Of a stretch of 54,564 bases of DNA, positions 19,470 through 31,812 are shown piece after piece. The notes beneath the pieces are model-generated. The model was not told where the DNA came from. It saw only the letters and a list, made by a program, of their open reading frames with translations, and ran no database searches. How positions within the stretch are numbered: the first letter of the stretch is position 1; each line of letters begins with the position of its first letter. Position numbers and translations under genes: made by a program. The DNA comes from Corynebacterium sp. HMSC27B11. GTDB lineage: Bacteria; Actinomycetota; Actinomycetes; Mycobacteriales; Mycobacteriaceae. The stretch lies in the NCBI RefSeq assembly GCF_001815985.1, contig NZ_KV823574.1, positions 43,253 through 97,816 of the forward strand. The letters run 5' to 3'.

Positions 19470-21026
19470 CTACTGCCCCTGCTCCGGGGTCTCACCTTCG
19501 GGCTGCGGGGTAGCAGCGTCGCTAGCGGCGCGTTGCGCGGCCTCCGCCGCCGGGGTGCCGGGGCGGCGCTTGACCACCCAGCCCTCAATGTTTCGCTGCT
19601 GACCACCGGAGACGGCCAGAGCGCCGGCGGGGACGTCCTCCTTGATGACCGTGCCAGCCCCGGAATAGGCGCCATCGCCGACGGTGACCGGCGCGATGAA
19701 CATCGTGTCCGAGCCGGTGCGCACGTGCGAGCCGATCGTGGTGTGGTGCTTATTCACCCCGTCGTAGTTGACGAAGACGCTGGATGCCCCGATGTTGCTG
19801 TACTCGCCGATGGTGGCATCACCCACATAGGTCAGGTGCGGCACCTTCGAGCCACGCCCGATGGTCGCGTTCTTGGTTTCGACGAAGCCACCCAGCTTGC
19901 CCTCCTCACCGAGTTCCGTGCCCGGGCGCAGGTAGGTGAACGGGCCAACGGTGGCGCGGGCGCCGATGGAGGAGCTCAGGGCGTGAGTGCGCACCACGGA
20001 TGCGCCCTCGCCAACGGTGGTGTCCTGCAGGGTCGTATCCGGGCCCAGGGTGGCGTTATCCGCAATCCGGGTGTGACCCAGCAGCTGGGTACCCGGCAGG
20101 ATCGTGACGTCCTGGCCAACCTGGACGTCCACGTCGATGCGGGTGCTGTGCGGGTCCACGATCGTCGCCCCGCCGCGCATCGTGCGCTCCAGCACGCGGC
20201 GGTTGAGCTCCTCGCCGGCGCGGGCCAGCTGGACTCGGTCGTTCACGCCCGCGAGCTCCGCGGGATCGTTGGCGGTGTGCGCGCGCACCGGGTGGCCGTC
20301 GGCCCGTGCGATGGAGAGAACATCGGTGAGGTAGAGCTCGCCCTGCGCGTTATTCGTGTTCAGGCGGCTCAGCGCATCGCGCAGGATCTCGGCGTCGAAG
20401 GCGAAGACACCGGAGTTGACCTCGGTGATCGCGCGCTGTTCCTCGGTGGCGTCCTTTTCCTCGACGATCTGCATGACGTCGCCGTAGTCGGAACGCACGA
20501 TGCGGCCGTAACCGGTGGGGTTAGCCTGCTCGACGGAGAGCACCGTCACGGCGGTCGGCACCTCGGTGTGGGAACGGTAGAGCGCGGTGAGCGTCTCTCC
20601 CGTCAGCAGCGGGACGTCGGCGTTAGTGACGATGACGGTGCCGTGGAAGTCCGCCAGTTCGTTCATCGCGCACTGCACGGCGTGCCCGGTGCCGTTCTGC
20701 TCCTCCTGGACGGCCAGGTGGATCTGACGGCCCAGGTCTTTGGCCACCTGCTCGCAGGCCGGGCCGACCTGTTCCCGGCCGTGCCCGATCACGGCCACCA
20801 TGTTGCTTGGCTGCGCTCCCGCCGCGGCGTGAAGGCTGTGGGCCAGCAGCGTACGTCCGCCGATGGCGTGCAGGGTCTTCGGCGTAGCCGACTTCATGCG
20901 CGTGCCGGCGCCCGCAGCGAGGATGACGACGGCCAGATCCGAGCCCGCAGAAGTCCCACCAGCTCCCGTGGTCTGGGTCTCCGTTGGCTGGTCGGTGGCT
21001 TGGTTCCTGTTCGGAGTGCGCGACAC
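19470..21026 (-). CDS. glmU: Bifunctional GlmU: GlcN-1-P acetyltransferase / GlcNAc-1-P uridyltransferase
   Basis: Makes UDP-GlcNAc for peptidoglycan and mycothiol. 518 residues. The N-terminal nucleotidyltransferase domain has [21 protein letters not shown] (about 33-53) and [11 protein letters not shown]; the C-terminal left-handed beta-helix domain (about 280-490) contains hexapeptide repeats and [15 protein letters not shown], the acetyltransferase active-site region with the conserved His, Tyr and Lys. The first ~28 and last ~30 residues are hydrophilic tails, the latter Ala/Pro/Glu-rich. GTG 21026 is preceded by AAGGAGG about 10 nt upstream. It feeds the same wall pathways as Rpf2 and the LpqU-like enzyme act on. 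Confidence 0.96.
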   Translation of the reverse strand: MSRTPNRNQATDQPTETQTTGAGGTSAGSDLAVVILAAGAGTRMKSATPKTLHAIGGRTLLAHSLHAAAGAQPSNMVAVIGHGREQVGPACEQVAKDLGRQIHLAVQEEQNGTGHAVQCAMNELADFHGTVIVTNADVPLLTGETLTALYRSHTEVPTAVTVLSVEQANPTGYGRIVRSDYGDVMQIVEEKDATEEQRAITEVNSGVFAFDAEILRDALSRLNTNNAQGELYLTDVLSIARADGHPVRAHTANDPAELAGVNDRVQLARAGEELNRRVLERTMRGGATIVDPHSTRIDVDVQVGQDVTILPGTQLLGHTRIADNATLGPDTTLQDTTVGEGASVVRTHALSSSIGARATVGPFTYLRPGTELGEEGKLGGFVETKNATIGRGSKVPHLTYVGDATIGEYSNIGASSVFVNYDGVNKHHTTIGSHVRTGSDTMFIAPVTVGDGAYSGAGTVIKEDVPAGALAVSGGQQRNIEGWVVKRRPGTPAAEAAQRAASDAATPQPEGETPEQGQ

Positions 21027-21145
21027 GGCGGCAGCCCCTCCTTGAAAATCGGGTGTGGACGGTCTTGGTCGTACACCAGCATAACTGCCGTGCCGGACAA
21101 AGCTTTGCGGGCCACGGGCTGTGTCGCGTCCCGAGTAGGCGGGGT

Positions 21146-22495
21146 CTAACCCTGGCGGGCGGAAACCTCAGGCAGCTTCGCCGCGAGCAGGGAGCCCAGC
21201 GCGCCGACCGCGGCCAAAGCGCCGAGTGCCCAGAGGGTTCCCATGAGGCTCAACAGCGCGGTCAGCGCACCGATGAGCAGCAGGATGATGCCCATCAGCG
21301 TGTTGGAGACCGAGACATAGCGGGTGCGCTGATCGCCCTCAGCCATGTCCACCACATAGGTCGACCGGGAGACCCGGATCGCCGCGTGCGCCACCGAGAT
21401 ACCGAAGAAGGCCACGGGCAGCCACCAATACAGGGCGTCCTCCCAGACCAGGGCCAGGCCGATGGTGATCAGCAGCAGAACGACGGCGAAAAGCGCGCCG
21501 CCCGACAGGGTGTTCTTCGAAGATTTATCCGACAAGGCGCCGGACACCCGGCCGGCGGCCAGCGAGGCCAGGCCTGCGGCCACGACGAACAGGCCCAGGC
21601 CGGTCACGCTCGAGCCCGCCCGTCCTTGCAGAGTGACAAGAAAGGTGGGGGAGAGGGCGGAGGCCAGCATGAGGGAGCGGACCAACACAAAGTTTCGGAA
21701 GGGCTTGTCGTCGCGCACCAGGCCCCATACGTCGTCCCAGATGGCGCGATTCATCTCGGTAACGGAGTGCGGCGGCTCAGCGAGATCCCCCTCGTCCACT
21801 GGCGGCTCCTGGATCTTTCTGAAGAGCAGGAAACTCACCACCCACGCGCCCGCTCCGGCCGCAAAAAGCACGCCGAAAGTGCCGGGGCTCAGATTGTCGC
21901 GCAGGGCGGCGATGATCAGGCCCACCACGATGGTCACCGCACCTGCGAGCGTCGTCGCGAAACCAGTGACCCGGCCGCGGTAACCCTTCGGCATCGTGCG
22001 GCCCTGGATGTCCTTACTCGTCAGCGAGACCAGCGAACGGGCGGCGGCGAGCAGCGCGAGGCCGAAGAGGATCAGCAGGCCAGCTGCCGTGCCGGAGGTG
22101 AACAGGGCAGCGCACATCGCGATGATGCAGCCCAGCGCCTGGCCCAGCGTGCCCAGCAGCAGGATCGGCAGTCGGCGGGAGCGGGCCTGGATCCACGGGC
22201 GAAGCCCCGCCTGCGGCAACATCGACCCGGACTCGCGGATCGGCACCAGCAGCGGCGCGATCCAGGCGGGCGCGGCCAGCATCTGCAGCAACCACGGCAG
22301 CGTCGTCTTCGCGCTCATGATCTGGTCGCCGATGTTTTGGAAACCAAAGGCCGTGGAGAAGCGCAGCCCGTTCTGTTCCACATTCGGAAGATCGGACTTC
22401 GGTGGCTTGCCGATGAGTTTGTGGGACAGGCGCGTCGAAAAAAGCCCCTGCTCGGAGTGAGTAGGGGCTTGAGCTTGTTGGTCTTCGCTCGTCAT
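21146..22495 (-). CDS. MFS transporter
   Basis: 449-residue reading frame with about 12 hydrophobic segments and the central hydrophilic loop (about 215-240) typical of the major facilitator superfamily. Segments such as [17 protein letters not shown] before TM1, [19 protein letters not shown] and [22 protein letters not shown] are characteristic of an actinobacterial subgroup of unknown substrate. ATG 22495 lies 2 nt from the tRNA-Gln gene, and a complete terminator hairpin for that tRNA falls inside codons 9-20. The true start may therefore be further in, for example at GTG codon 39, before the conserved [10 protein letters not shown]. The last ~10 residues form a short tail. Role unknown. 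Confidence 0.85.
   Translation of the reverse strand: MTSEDQQAQAPTHSEQGLFSTRLSHKLIGKPPKSDLPNVEQNGLRFSTAFGFQNIGDQIMSAKTTLPWLLQMLAAPAWIAPLLVPIRESGSMLPQAGLRPWIQARSRRLPILLLGTLGQALGCIIAMCAALFTSGTAAGLLILFGLALLAAARSLVSLTSKDIQGRTMPKGYRGRVTGFATTLAGAVTIVVGLIIAALRDNLSPGTFGVLFAAGAGAWVVSFLLFRKIQEPPVDEGDLAEPPHSVTEMNRAIWDDVWGLVRDDKPFRNFVLVRSLMLASALSPTFLVTLQGRAGSSVTGLGLFVVAAGLASLAAGRVSGALSDKSSKNTLSGGALFAVVLLLITIGLALVWEDALYWWLPVAFFGISVAHAAIRVSRSTYVVDMAEGDQRTRYVSVSNTLMGIILLLIGALTALLSLMGTLWALGALAAVGALGSLLAAKLPEVSARQG
22438..22470 (-). terminator. Terminator of tRNA-Gln, inside the MFS reading frame
   Basis: Minus strand: AAGCCCCT (22470-22463), 13-nt loop, AGGGGCTT (22449-22442), then six T's ending at 22438 (the last stem T's count in the run). 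It lies 28 nt after the tRNA 3' end. Confidence 0.75.
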
Positions 22496-22496
22496 G

Positions 22497-22568
22497 CTCC
22501 CCCACCAGGACTCGAACCTAGAATGACGGTACCAAAAACCGCAGTGTTGCCAATTACACCATGGGGGA
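22497..22568 (-). tRNA. tRNA-Gln (anticodon TTG)
   Basis: The acceptor arms TCCCCCA/TGGGGGA pair perfectly. Anticodon stem GCGGT/ACCGT encloses the 7-nt loop TTTTGGT, giving UUG. T-arm CTAGG-TTCGAGT-CCTGG. Discriminator G73 as expected for Gln. CCA is not encoded. Located between mfd (divergent) and the MFS gene. Confidence 0.93.
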
Positions 22569-22711
22569 ATGCGCTAGCCGTCGATGATCCCGCAGGACGA
22601 CGCTAACGGCTTAACACCCTACCCCATGCCGCGCGACGGGTGGCAAACCGCCGAAGCGCCAGGGCACAGGGGCTCCGCAGGCCACGGGGTAGGGGTGTCT
22701 GCCCCCACGGC

Positions 22712-22717
22712 TACACT
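22712..22717 (+). promoter_or_regulatory. Candidate -10 element (mfd)
   Basis: TACACT with an 8-nt gap to ATG 22726; no SD in the gap, so a leaderless or near-leaderless mRNA. Confidence 0.4.
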
Positions 22718-22725
22718 GGGGCGCT

Positions 22726-25700
22726 ATGAGTACCACGGTCCGCCCATCGGCAAGCCAAAATACGTCCGCACCAGGGAATAGGGGGAATGCAGCCCCCGCG
22801 CTGTCGGGTGTGCTTCGGGCCGCCGCGCGCGACTCGAAGCTCAAGGGCCTGGTCACCCACATCGGTGCTGCGCAGTTGGCGATCCAAGGCCCGGACGCGG
22901 TGTGGCCCTTCGCCGTCGGTACGATCGCCCAGCACGCCCCAGTGCTGGTGATCACCGCGACCGCCCGGCAGGCCGAGGACCTCACCGAGCAGCTCAAGGC
23001 CATGCTGGGCGACGAGGTGGAGCTCATGCCCGCCTGGGAGACCCTGCCGCACGAGCGCATCTCCCCGAACGTGGAGACCGTCTCCCAGCGCATGAAGGTG
23101 CTCCGCCGCCTGCACCGGCAGACCGCAGGCTCGCTGGGGGAGTCCGAGACCCGGATCCGGGTGGTTGTCGCGCCAGTGCGCACGCTGGTGCAGCCCATCC
23201 AGGACAGCCTCGGCGCCGTGACCCCCGTCCACCTCGCCGTCGACCAGGAGGTGGACTTCGAACAGATCCAGCACGAGCTGGTGGAGCGCGGCTACTCCGC
23301 GGTGGACGTGGTCGCCAAGCGCGGTCACTTCGCGGTGCGCGGCGGCATTCTCGACGTCTTCCCGGCCACGGGGGAGCTGCCCGTACGCGTGGAATTCTGG
23401 GGCGATGAGGTCTCCGACATCCGGCCCTTCAGTGTCGGCGATCAGCGCACCATCCCAGGTGTTGAGCTCGACGAGGTGACCGTCTATCCAGCCCGTGAGC
23501 TGCTCATCACCGACTCCGTGGCTACCCGCGCCGGGGAGCTGGCCAAGGAGCACGCCAGCCACGCGGAGCTAGCGGATGTGTACCACAAGATCAGCGAGAA
23601 AATTGCCGTGCCCGGCATGGAGGCGCTCATCCCGAGCCTCCACGATGGCGAGCTGAAGCTCCTGCCGGAATTCCTGCCCGATGGCACGCACACCATTGTG
23701 CTGGCTCCGGCCGCGGTCGAGCGCCGCGCCGCAGACCTGAAGGAGACCGGCGAGCAGTTCCTCGAGGCCGGCTGGGAGGCCGCGGCCATGGGGGCGGACG
23801 CTCCCGCCGATGGCGTGGCCTACGTGTCCGTCGCCGCGGCCCGTCACGCTCAGGCTGCCCTGGAGCGGCCGTGGTGGACGCTGTCCCCGCTCGGCATGCT
23901 GGACTCCGATGAGGGCTTCGACGGCGACGCCCTCCTGTTGGACTACGACGCCGCGCCCCAGCCCCGCGGCGAGATGGAAGCCATCGAGAAGATGATGGCC
24001 GATATCCGCACCCGCGTGGAATCCGGTGGCAGGGTCGCCTTCGCTGCCCCAACACCCACCGTCGCTGCCCGCATGCTGCGCCGCTTCCACGAGGCGGGCA
24101 TCGCAGCCGAGGCCGTGGGGGTGGACCTGCGCGGCCAGCGCGGCATCGGCCGTCAGGCCGCGTCCAAGGCAACCCCGGACCAAGAGCCGGCGCCGAAGAA
24201 GGTCAGCATCTACCACGCGGTCGCCCACGATGGCCTCGTCTTCCCAATGGCCGGGGGAGAGCAGCCCAGCCTGCTATTCCTCACCGAAACGGACGTCACC
24301 GGCAACCGCGTGGAGGCGGCGGCGACCGGCAAACGCAAGCCAGCCAAGCGCCGCAACCGCGTCGATCCGCTGGCCCTGGAGCCCGGCGACCTGGTGGTCC
24401 ACGATTCCCACGGCATCGGCAAGTTCGTGAAGATGACCGAGCGCACCGTCGGCAAGGGGGCGGACGCCTCCCGCCGCGAGTACCTCGTCCTCGAATACGC
24501 ACCCAGCAAGCGGGGTGGTCCGGGCGACCAGCTCTACGTCCCCATGGACCAGCTCGACCTGCTGTCCCGCTACGTCGGCGGGGAGAAGCCCGCCCTGTCC
24601 AAGATGGGTGGGGCGGACTGGAAGAACACCAAACGCAAGGCCCGCAAGGCCGTCCGGGAAATCGCCGGGGAGCTCGTGCAGCTCTACGCCCAGCGCCAAG
24701 CCGCGCCGGGCTACGCCTTCGCCCCGGACAGCCCGTGGCAGCGGGAGATGGAGGAGGCCTTCCCCTTCACGGAGACCGAGGACCAGTTCAACGCCATCGA
24801 GGCCGTGAAGTCCGACATGGAAAAGCCGGTGCCGATGGATCGCGTCATCGTGGGCGACGTGGGCTACGGCAAGACGGAGGTCGCGGTGCGCGCCGCCTTC
24901 AAGGCCGTTCAGTCGGGCAAACAGGTCGCCGTCCTCGTCCCGACGACGCTGCTCGCGCAGCAGCATATGAAGACCTTCCGGGAGCGGATGCAGGACTTCC
25001 CGACCCGCATCGCGGAGCTGAGCCGATTCACCACTCCGTCGGAATCCAAGGAGATCCTTAAGGGCCTGGCGGACGGCACCATCGACATCGTCGTGGGCAC
25101 CCACCGCCTGCTGCAGACCGGAGTGACCTGGAAGAACCTGGGCCTCATCATCGTCGACGAGGAGCAGCGCTTCGGCGTGGAGCACAAGGAGCACATCAAG
25201 TCCCTGCGCACCCACGTGGACGTCCTGACCATGTCTGCTACCCCGATCCCGCGCACGCTGGAGATGTCCATGGCAGGCATTCGCGAGATGTCGACCATCC
25301 TTACCCCGCCGCAGGACCGCCACCCCGTGCTTACCTACGTCGGTGCGCAGGAGGATAAGCACGTCGCTGCCGCGATCCGCCGCGAGCTGCTGCGCGACGG
25401 TCAGGTGTTCTACATCCACAACCGGGTGAAGTCCATCGAGAAGGCGGCGGAGCACATCCGCACCCTCGTGCCCGAGGCCCGCGTGGTGGTCGCCCACGGC
25501 CAGATGAGCGAGGAGCAGCTGGAAACCACCGTGGAGGGCTTCTGGAACCGGGAGTTCGACATCCTGGTGTGCACCACCATCGTGGAGACCGGCCTGGACA
25601 TCTCGAATGCCAACACCCTGATCGTGGAGAACGCCCACCACATGGGCCTCTCCCAGCTGCACCAGCTGCGCGGGCGCGTGGGCCGATCCCGGGAGCGGGC

Positions 25701-26475
25701 CTATGCCTACTTCCTCTACCCGAAGGGTGAGGTGCTCACCGAGACCTCCTACGACCGGCTGTCCACCATCGCACAGAACAACGAGCTCGGCGCAGGCATG
25801 GCCGTCGCGATGAAGGACCTGGAGATGCGCGGCGCCGGCAACGTCCTTGGGGCCGAGCAGTCCGGGCACATCGCAGGAGTGGGCTTCGACCTCTATGTCC
25901 GCCTCGTCGGTGAGGCGGTGGAGGCCTTCCGCGCGATGGCCGACGGCAAGCCGGTAGACGGGCGCGAGGAGGAGAAGAAGGAGATCCGCATTGACCTGCC
26001 GGTGGATGCGCACATCCCGGTGACCTACGTGGCCTCCGAGCGACTCCGCCTGGAGGCATACCGCAAGCTCGCCGAGGCGCAGGATGAGGAGCAGATTGAG
26101 GAGGTGCTCACCGAGTTCCGGGACCGCTACGGCGAGCCGCCGGCCCAGGTGACCAACCTCGCCGTGTTGTCCCGGCTGCGCTTGATCTGCCGCGACCTGG
26201 GGGTCTCGGAGGTCGTGGCGACGGGATCTCGCATCAGCTTCAGCCCCATCGATCTGCAGGACTCCGGCCAGGTGCGGTTGAAGCGCCTGTTCCCGGGGGC
26301 GACGTACCGGGCGACCACCAAGGTTGTGGTTATTCCGGCGCCCAAGGAGGGCGCGGGGATGCGGGCGGTCGCGTTGCGGGATGTGCCGCTGGCGCAGTGG
26401 TGCGCGAATGCGCTCACCCAGCTGGCTGGGATCCCGGAACGGGACATCAGGGGAGGTAGCGCCCCGACGCGTTAG
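22726..26475 (+). CDS. mfd: Transcription-repair coupling factor Mfd
   Basis: DNA translocase that removes RNA polymerase stalled at lesions and recruits UvrA. 1249 residues, longer than E. coli Mfd (1148). Order: UvrB-like N-terminal region ([25 protein letters not shown]), RNA-polymerase-interaction CarD-like domain ([19 protein letters not shown], about 548-610), then the RecG-like motor: Walker [17 protein letters not shown] near 708, Walker [13 protein letters not shown] near 810, [14 protein letters not shown], the helicase motif VI region [18 protein letters not shown], and the C-terminal UvrA-inhibition domain. A Lys/Arg-rich insert ([14 protein letters not shown]) precedes the RID. 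It heads the mfd-mazG block conserved with mycobacteria. Confidence 0.97.
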   Translation: MSTTVRPSASQNTSAPGNRGNAAPALSGVLRAAARDSKLKGLVTHIGAAQLAIQGPDAVWPFAVGTIAQHAPVLVITATARQAEDLTEQLKAMLGDEVELMPAWETLPHERISPNVETVSQRMKVLRRLHRQTAGSLGESETRIRVVVAPVRTLVQPIQDSLGAVTPVHLAVDQEVDFEQIQHELVERGYSAVDVVAKRGHFAVRGGILDVFPATGELPVRVEFWGDEVSDIRPFSVGDQRTIPGVELDEVTVYPARELLITDSVATRAGELAKEHASHAELADVYHKISEKIAVPGMEALIPSLHDGELKLLPEFLPDGTHTIVLAPAAVERRAADLKETGEQFLEAGWEAAAMGADAPADGVAYVSVAAARHAQAALERPWWTLSPLGMLDSDEGFDGDALLLDYDAAPQPRGEMEAIEKMMADIRTRVESGGRVAFAAPTPTVAARMLRRFHEAGIAAEAVGVDLRGQRGIGRQAASKATPDQEPAPKKVSIYHAVAHDGLVFPMAGGEQPSLLFLTETDVTGNRVEAAATGKRKPAKRRNRVDPLALEPGDLVVHDSHGIGKFVKMTERTVGKGADASRREYLVLEYAPSKRGGPGDQLYVPMDQLDLLSRYVGGEKPALSKMGGADWKNTKRKARKAVREIAGELVQLYAQRQAAPGYAFAPDSPWQREMEEAFPFTETEDQFNAIEAVKSDMEKPVPMDRVIVGDVGYGKTEVAVRAAFKAVQSGKQVAVLVPTTLLAQQHMKTFRERMQDFPTRIAELSRFTTPSESKEILKGLADGTIDIVVGTHRLLQTGVTWKNLGLIIVDEEQRFGVEHKEHIKSLRTHVDVLTMSATPIPRTLEMSMAGIREMSTILTPPQDRHPVLTYVGAQEDKHVAAAIRRELLRDGQVFYIHNRVKSIEKAAEHIRTLVPEARVVVAHGQMSEEQLETTVEGFWNREFDILVCTTIVETGLDISNANTLIVENAHHMGLSQLHQLRGRVGRSRERAYAYFLYPKGEVLTETSYDRLSTIAQNNELGAGMAVAMKDLEMRGAGNVLGAEQSGHIAGVGFDLYVRLVGEAVEAFRAMADGKPVDGREEEKKEIRIDLPVDAHIPVTYVASERLRLEAYRKLAEAQDEEQIEEVLTEFRDRYGEPPAQVTNLAVLSRLRLICRDLGVSEVVATGSRISFSPIDLQDSGQVRLKRLFPGATYRATTKVVVIPAPKEGAGMRAVALRDVPLAQWCANALTQLAGIPERDIRGGSAPTR

Positions 26476-26508
26476 GCCCTCGGTGCGAAAAGTTTCGAGT
26501 CACTAGAG

Positions 26509-26514
26509 TAAACT
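26509..26514 (+). promoter_or_regulatory. Candidate -10 element (mazG)
   Basis: TAAACT, 8-nt gap to ATG 26523, no SD. It implies a separate leaderless mazG transcript although mfd ends only 47 nt upstream. Confidence 0.45.
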
Positions 26515-26522
26515 TTAGCCCC

Positions 26523-28043
26523 ATGACAGTCGTACTCCTCGATCCTCGATTCCCCTCGATGATTCCCGTCGACGCCGTGACCCTGCTCAGTGGCAAGGTT
26601 TCCTATACGGAGGAAGTGCCGATCCGCATCCGCTGGGTCATCGGCGACCTCGGCGGCCACACGGTCTACGAGTCCGACGTTCTCGTCACCACCGATCTGC
26701 GAAACGACCTGGTCGTCGAGCGGATCGATGAGGGCGACGAGCTGCTGGCCGCCCCGAGCCTCCTGGTGCACCTCGCTCCGGATCGGGAGATCGGGCCACG
26801 GGATTCCGGCGAGCTCGCCGCGGCGCACACGCCCGCGCTACCCTCTGCGGAGGCCATCGGTCAGGCGATGTCTGGAATGGGGGAGCAGGACCCGGCGGAA
26901 GCACTGGAGTCTTATCAGCAGTACGCCGATGCCGTGGATGATGCTTATCAGCAGTCCGCGCACCTGTATCACCAGCCGAGTTCCCAGCAGGGGGATGCGG
27001 ACTACGCCGCCGACGCCGCGGCCTCGGCTGCCTATAGCGGCGAGGGCTTCGTCGAGGGCGAGGTTCTTTCCGCCGACGAGCACACGGCCGCCGTGGCGGG
27101 GAGTCGCCGCACCGCGCGCACCGAGGTGCCCGAGTCCGTCATGGACGAGATCGAGGATGCTGTTGCGCTGATGGCTCGCGCACTGCGCCAGGGCAAGTGG
27201 GAGCAGTCCATGACCCACGCAGACCTGGTGCCTTTCCTGCGGGAGGAGACCGAGGAGCTGGCGAGCACCATCGAGCTGCGGGATGTTCTCGCCGCCGTGG
27301 GCTCCGAAGACCAGGCCGATGGTGATGGCGAGGTCCCGGAGTGGGCCGAGCAGGACCTCTGCGAGGAGCTTTCGGACGTGCTGCTGCAGGTCCTCTTCCA
27401 CGCGGAGATCGCGAACCGCCGGGGCGCTTTCGACATCGGGCACGTGGCCGGCGCGTTCGTTTCGAAGCTGCGCGACCGCGCACCGTACCTCTTCGAGGAG
27501 GTCGAGCGCGCGGTGGGTATTCAGGAGCAAAACGAGCTGTGGCGTGCCGGTAAGCAGGCCCAGGAGCAGCGCAAGCGTGAGGCGCACGGCCCAGCCTTCC
27601 GCGATTACTTGGACCGGAAGGCCGAGCTGAAGCAGCAGGCCGCTGAGCAGCAGGCTGATCAATCGCAGCGTGGCCCGCTGGGCGCGCAGGCCACCGCGTC
27701 GGCCGGCAACGCTGGCCAGGGGGCTTCGGCGAAGCAGGCCAGCCCGGCGGCTCAGCCAGTACAGGGTGCGCAGGCCACCCAACCGAAGCAGCAGCAGGCA
27801 GGGCAGCCTTCTGCAGCCGCGCAGCCAGTTCAGGCAGCCCAGCCGCGCCACACTTCCGCGCTGTCTGCGGCCGATGAGATTATCCGCGAGGCTCGCGAGC
27901 GTGGCCTGCGGGACGCGGACATTCCGACCGATATCCGCTACCCGATGGTTGGCCTCGAGCTCGACGAGCCAGGTGGGGCGGAGGATCGCCTGCTCAAGGC
28001 GGTTCAGAACTTCCGCCAGCAGCTCGACCGGATGGGACGCTAG
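26523..28043 (+). CDS. mazG: MazG nucleotide pyrophosphohydrolase with long low-complexity inserts
   Basis: House-cleaning NTP pyrophosphatase that clears damaged or non-canonical nucleotides. The N-terminus (MTVVLLDPRFPSMIPVDAVTLL) and C-terminus (EIIREARERGLRDADIPTDI, then a DRLLKAVQNF ending) match actinobacterial MazG. The catalytic core has the metal motif EETEEL (about 239-246) and CEELSDVLLQVLFHAEIA (about 279-296). At 506 residues it is some 180 longer than the M. tuberculosis protein: one Tyr/Gln/Ala-rich insert at about 115-195 and one Gln/Ala/Pro-rich tract at about 360-450. Only one MazG core is present. The regulator gene at 28054 begins 10 nt after the stop. Confidence 0.9.
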   Translation: MTVVLLDPRFPSMIPVDAVTLLSGKVSYTEEVPIRIRWVIGDLGGHTVYESDVLVTTDLRNDLVVERIDEGDELLAAPSLLVHLAPDREIGPRDSGELAAAHTPALPSAEAIGQAMSGMGEQDPAEALESYQQYADAVDDAYQQSAHLYHQPSSQQGDADYAADAAASAAYSGEGFVEGEVLSADEHTAAVAGSRRTARTEVPESVMDEIEDAVALMARALRQGKWEQSMTHADLVPFLREETEELASTIELRDVLAAVGSEDQADGDGEVPEWAEQDLCEELSDVLLQVLFHAEIANRRGAFDIGHVAGAFVSKLRDRAPYLFEEVERAVGIQEQNELWRAGKQAQEQRKREAHGPAFRDYLDRKAELKQQAAEQQADQSQRGPLGAQATASAGNAGQGASAKQASPAAQPVQGAQATQPKQQQAGQPSAAAQPVQAAQPRHTSALSAADEIIREARERGLRDADIPTDIRYPMVGLELDEPGGAEDRLLKAVQNFRQQLDRMGR

Positions 28044-28053
28044 AGCTTTCGCC

Positions 28054-28737
28054 GTGCGCCTTTCCGATCTTCCTTTCCGCTCGCAGGACTACCTCAAAGC
28101 GATCTTCGACGTCCAGGAGTGGAGCGGCACCGGAGTGGGGCTGACCCAGCTCGCTGCCAAGGTCGGCCAGCAGAACTCCACCGCCTCCGAGGCCGTGAAG
28201 CGGCTGGCGGCCCAGGGGCTGGTCAATCACCGCCCCTACGCACCCATCACCCTGACGGACTTGGGTCATGAGCTCGCGATTCAGATGGTGCGCCGCCACC
28301 GGCTGATCGAAACCTATCTCTGCCGCGAGCTGGGCTATTCCCTCGACGAGGTTCATGATGAGGCCGAGGAGCTCGAGCACGCCGTCAGCGAGAAGTTCCT
28401 CGCCCGCATCGACGAGCTGATGGGTTACCCGGACCGGGACCCGCACGGCGACCCGATCCCGAACGCGGCGGGTCAGCTCCCCGAAACCGAGTCCTTTCCC
28501 CTTACCGAGGCGGCCGTCGGCGACGTGCTGTGCGTGGAGCGGGTCTCCGACTCCGACCCTGACCTGCTCCGTCACCTGGAAAGCAGCGGCGTGACCCCCG
28601 GGGTTCACATTCGCGTCGACCCCCGGCCTTTCGAAGCGCTCGCCGAATTCAGTATCGTGTCCGGTACGCGATCCGGTTCGGTGGTGTCCCTGCCCGCCGC
28701 GCAGTTATCCGCGGTTCGGTGCATCCGTCCCGCGTAG
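28054..28737 (+). CDS. DtxR family metal-dependent regulator, MntR-like metal site
   Basis: 227 residues: N-terminal winged HTH (LTQLAAKVGQQNSTASEAVKRL), dimerisation and metal-binding helices, and a C-terminal SH3-like domain (about 150-227), the full DtxR/IdeR length. Aligned by eye, the ligands are Asp12, His82, Glu86, His101, Glu105, Glu108, His109. DtxR/IdeR have Met at the position of Asp12 and Cys at that of Glu105; Asp and Glu there are the manganese-regulator (MntR) choices. So this is predicted to sense Mn rather than Fe. GTG 28054 has no clear SD, which with the 10-nt gap from mazG suggests translational coupling. The main iron DtxR is probably elsewhere. Confidence 0.85.
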   Translation: MRLSDLPFRSQDYLKAIFDVQEWSGTGVGLTQLAAKVGQQNSTASEAVKRLAAQGLVNHRPYAPITLTDLGHELAIQMVRRHRLIETYLCRELGYSLDEVHDEAEELEHAVSEKFLARIDELMGYPDRDPHGDPIPNAAGQLPETESFPLTEAAVGDVLCVERVSDSDPDLLRHLESSGVTPGVHIRVDPRPFEALAEFSIVSGTRSGSVVSLPAAQLSAVRCIRPA

Positions 28738-28751
28738 CCCACCGCCACCGG

Positions 28752-28757
28752 TATCAT
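28752..28757 (+). promoter_or_regulatory. Candidate -10 element before the 19-codon ORF
   Basis: TATCAT ends 9 nt before ATG 28767; no SD before that ATG. Confidence 0.35.
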
Positions 28758-28766
28758 TCTTTGCCT

Positions 28767-28826
28767 ATGCCCAAACCACGCCGCAAGGGCGCTACTCAGC
28801 GCGCCAGCGGGAAGGAAGTCCTGTGA
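28767..28826 (+). CDS. Possible 19-residue basic peptide upstream of the LpqU-like gene
   Basis: ATG 28767 opens MPKPRRKGATQRASGKEVL, pI strongly basic, ending at TGA 28824-28826, which overlaps the next gene's GTG in GTGA. A -10-like TATCAT sits just upstream. The overlap means translating it would deliver ribosomes to the lytic transglycosylase start. GGAAGGAAG inside it also serves as SD for that gene. It may be a real leader peptide, or chance; no homology can be claimed. Confidence 0.35.
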   Translation: MPKPRRKGATQRASGKEVL

Positions 28827-29656
28827 ATCACAACCGCTACGAGCCCGCGGCCTCGATCCCACGCCGTCGCCGCTCCGGGTGCGCTGTGATGGGCTGCGGC
28901 GTCGTCGTGGTCGCCCTGCTGAGCATCATCGCCCTGGTGGGTTTTCTGGTGGCCGCCTTCACCGGAAACTCGCCGATCAAGGCCAATCGCCTTCCCATTC
29001 CGGACGACGTACCGCCCGCCGCGGCAGCTCCTGCGCCGAATATTGATATCCATCAGCCGGGACGCACAGCCAACCAGCTGGCCCGTTGGGCTCGTGGTCA
29101 GGTGTCGGAGACGAACATTCCCTACCAGGCCCTGATCGCCTACGGGAATGCGGAGAACATCGCCCGCCAGACCCGCCCGGAGTGCGGGCTGCGCTGGAAT
29201 ACCCTTGCTGGCCTGGGCTTCGTGGAAACCAAGCACGGCTCCTACGCCGGCTGGACCCTGCGCGGCACGAAGCTCAATGATCAGGGAACCGCGGATCCGA
29301 AGATCTTCGGTCCCCAGCTCAATGGGGAGAAGTTCGCCCGCATCGAGGACACGGACGGCGGCAAGCTCGACGGAGATAAGGAATTCGACCGAGCCATGGG
29401 GCCGATGCAGTTCATCCCCGAGACCTGGAAGCACTACGGCGTGGACGCCAACGGCGACGGGGTGGCGGATCCGCAGAACATCGACGACGCGGCCGCCGCG
29501 GCTGCCCGCCTGCTCTGTGACTTCGGCCGCGACTTGAGCACCCCGGAGGGGTGGACGCAGGCGATCCGCTCCTATAACCAGTCGGATCAGTACGTCCGCG
29601 ATGTGCGCGACGCCGCGGCGAATTACGCACTGGGCCAGTCCGCCAGCATCATGTAG
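28823..29656 (+). CDS. Membrane-anchored lytic transglycosylase (LpqU/MltB-like)
   Basis: 277 residues. A basic N-terminus followed by one hydrophobic segment (about 21-46, VMGCGVVVVALLSIIALVGFL) anchors it; a Pro/Ala linker follows; the catalytic domain spans about 95-265. GLGFVETKHGSYAGW contains the catalytic Glu of the SLT fold; RAMGPMQFIPETWKHYGVDANGDG and DPQNIDDAAAAAARLLC are the MltB-family segments. M. tuberculosis LpqU holds the same place between mazG and eno, although that one is annotated as a lipoprotein and here I see no lipobox. It would cleave peptidoglycan glycan strands. GTG 28823 has GGAAGGAAG 6-10 nt upstream. Confidence 0.9.
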   Translation: MNHNRYEPAASIPRRRRSGCAVMGCGVVVVALLSIIALVGFLVAAFTGNSPIKANRLPIPDDVPPAAAAPAPNIDIHQPGRTANQLARWARGQVSETNIPYQALIAYGNAENIARQTRPECGLRWNTLAGLGFVETKHGSYAGWTLRGTKLNDQGTADPKIFGPQLNGEKFARIEDTDGGKLDGDKEFDRAMGPMQFIPETWKHYGVDANGDGVADPQNIDDAAAAAARLLCDFGRDLSTPEGWTQAIRSYNQSDQYVRDVRDAAANYALGQSASIM

Positions 29657-31801
<2,145 letters not shown>

Positions 31802-31812
31802 GGCGAGCGGAC

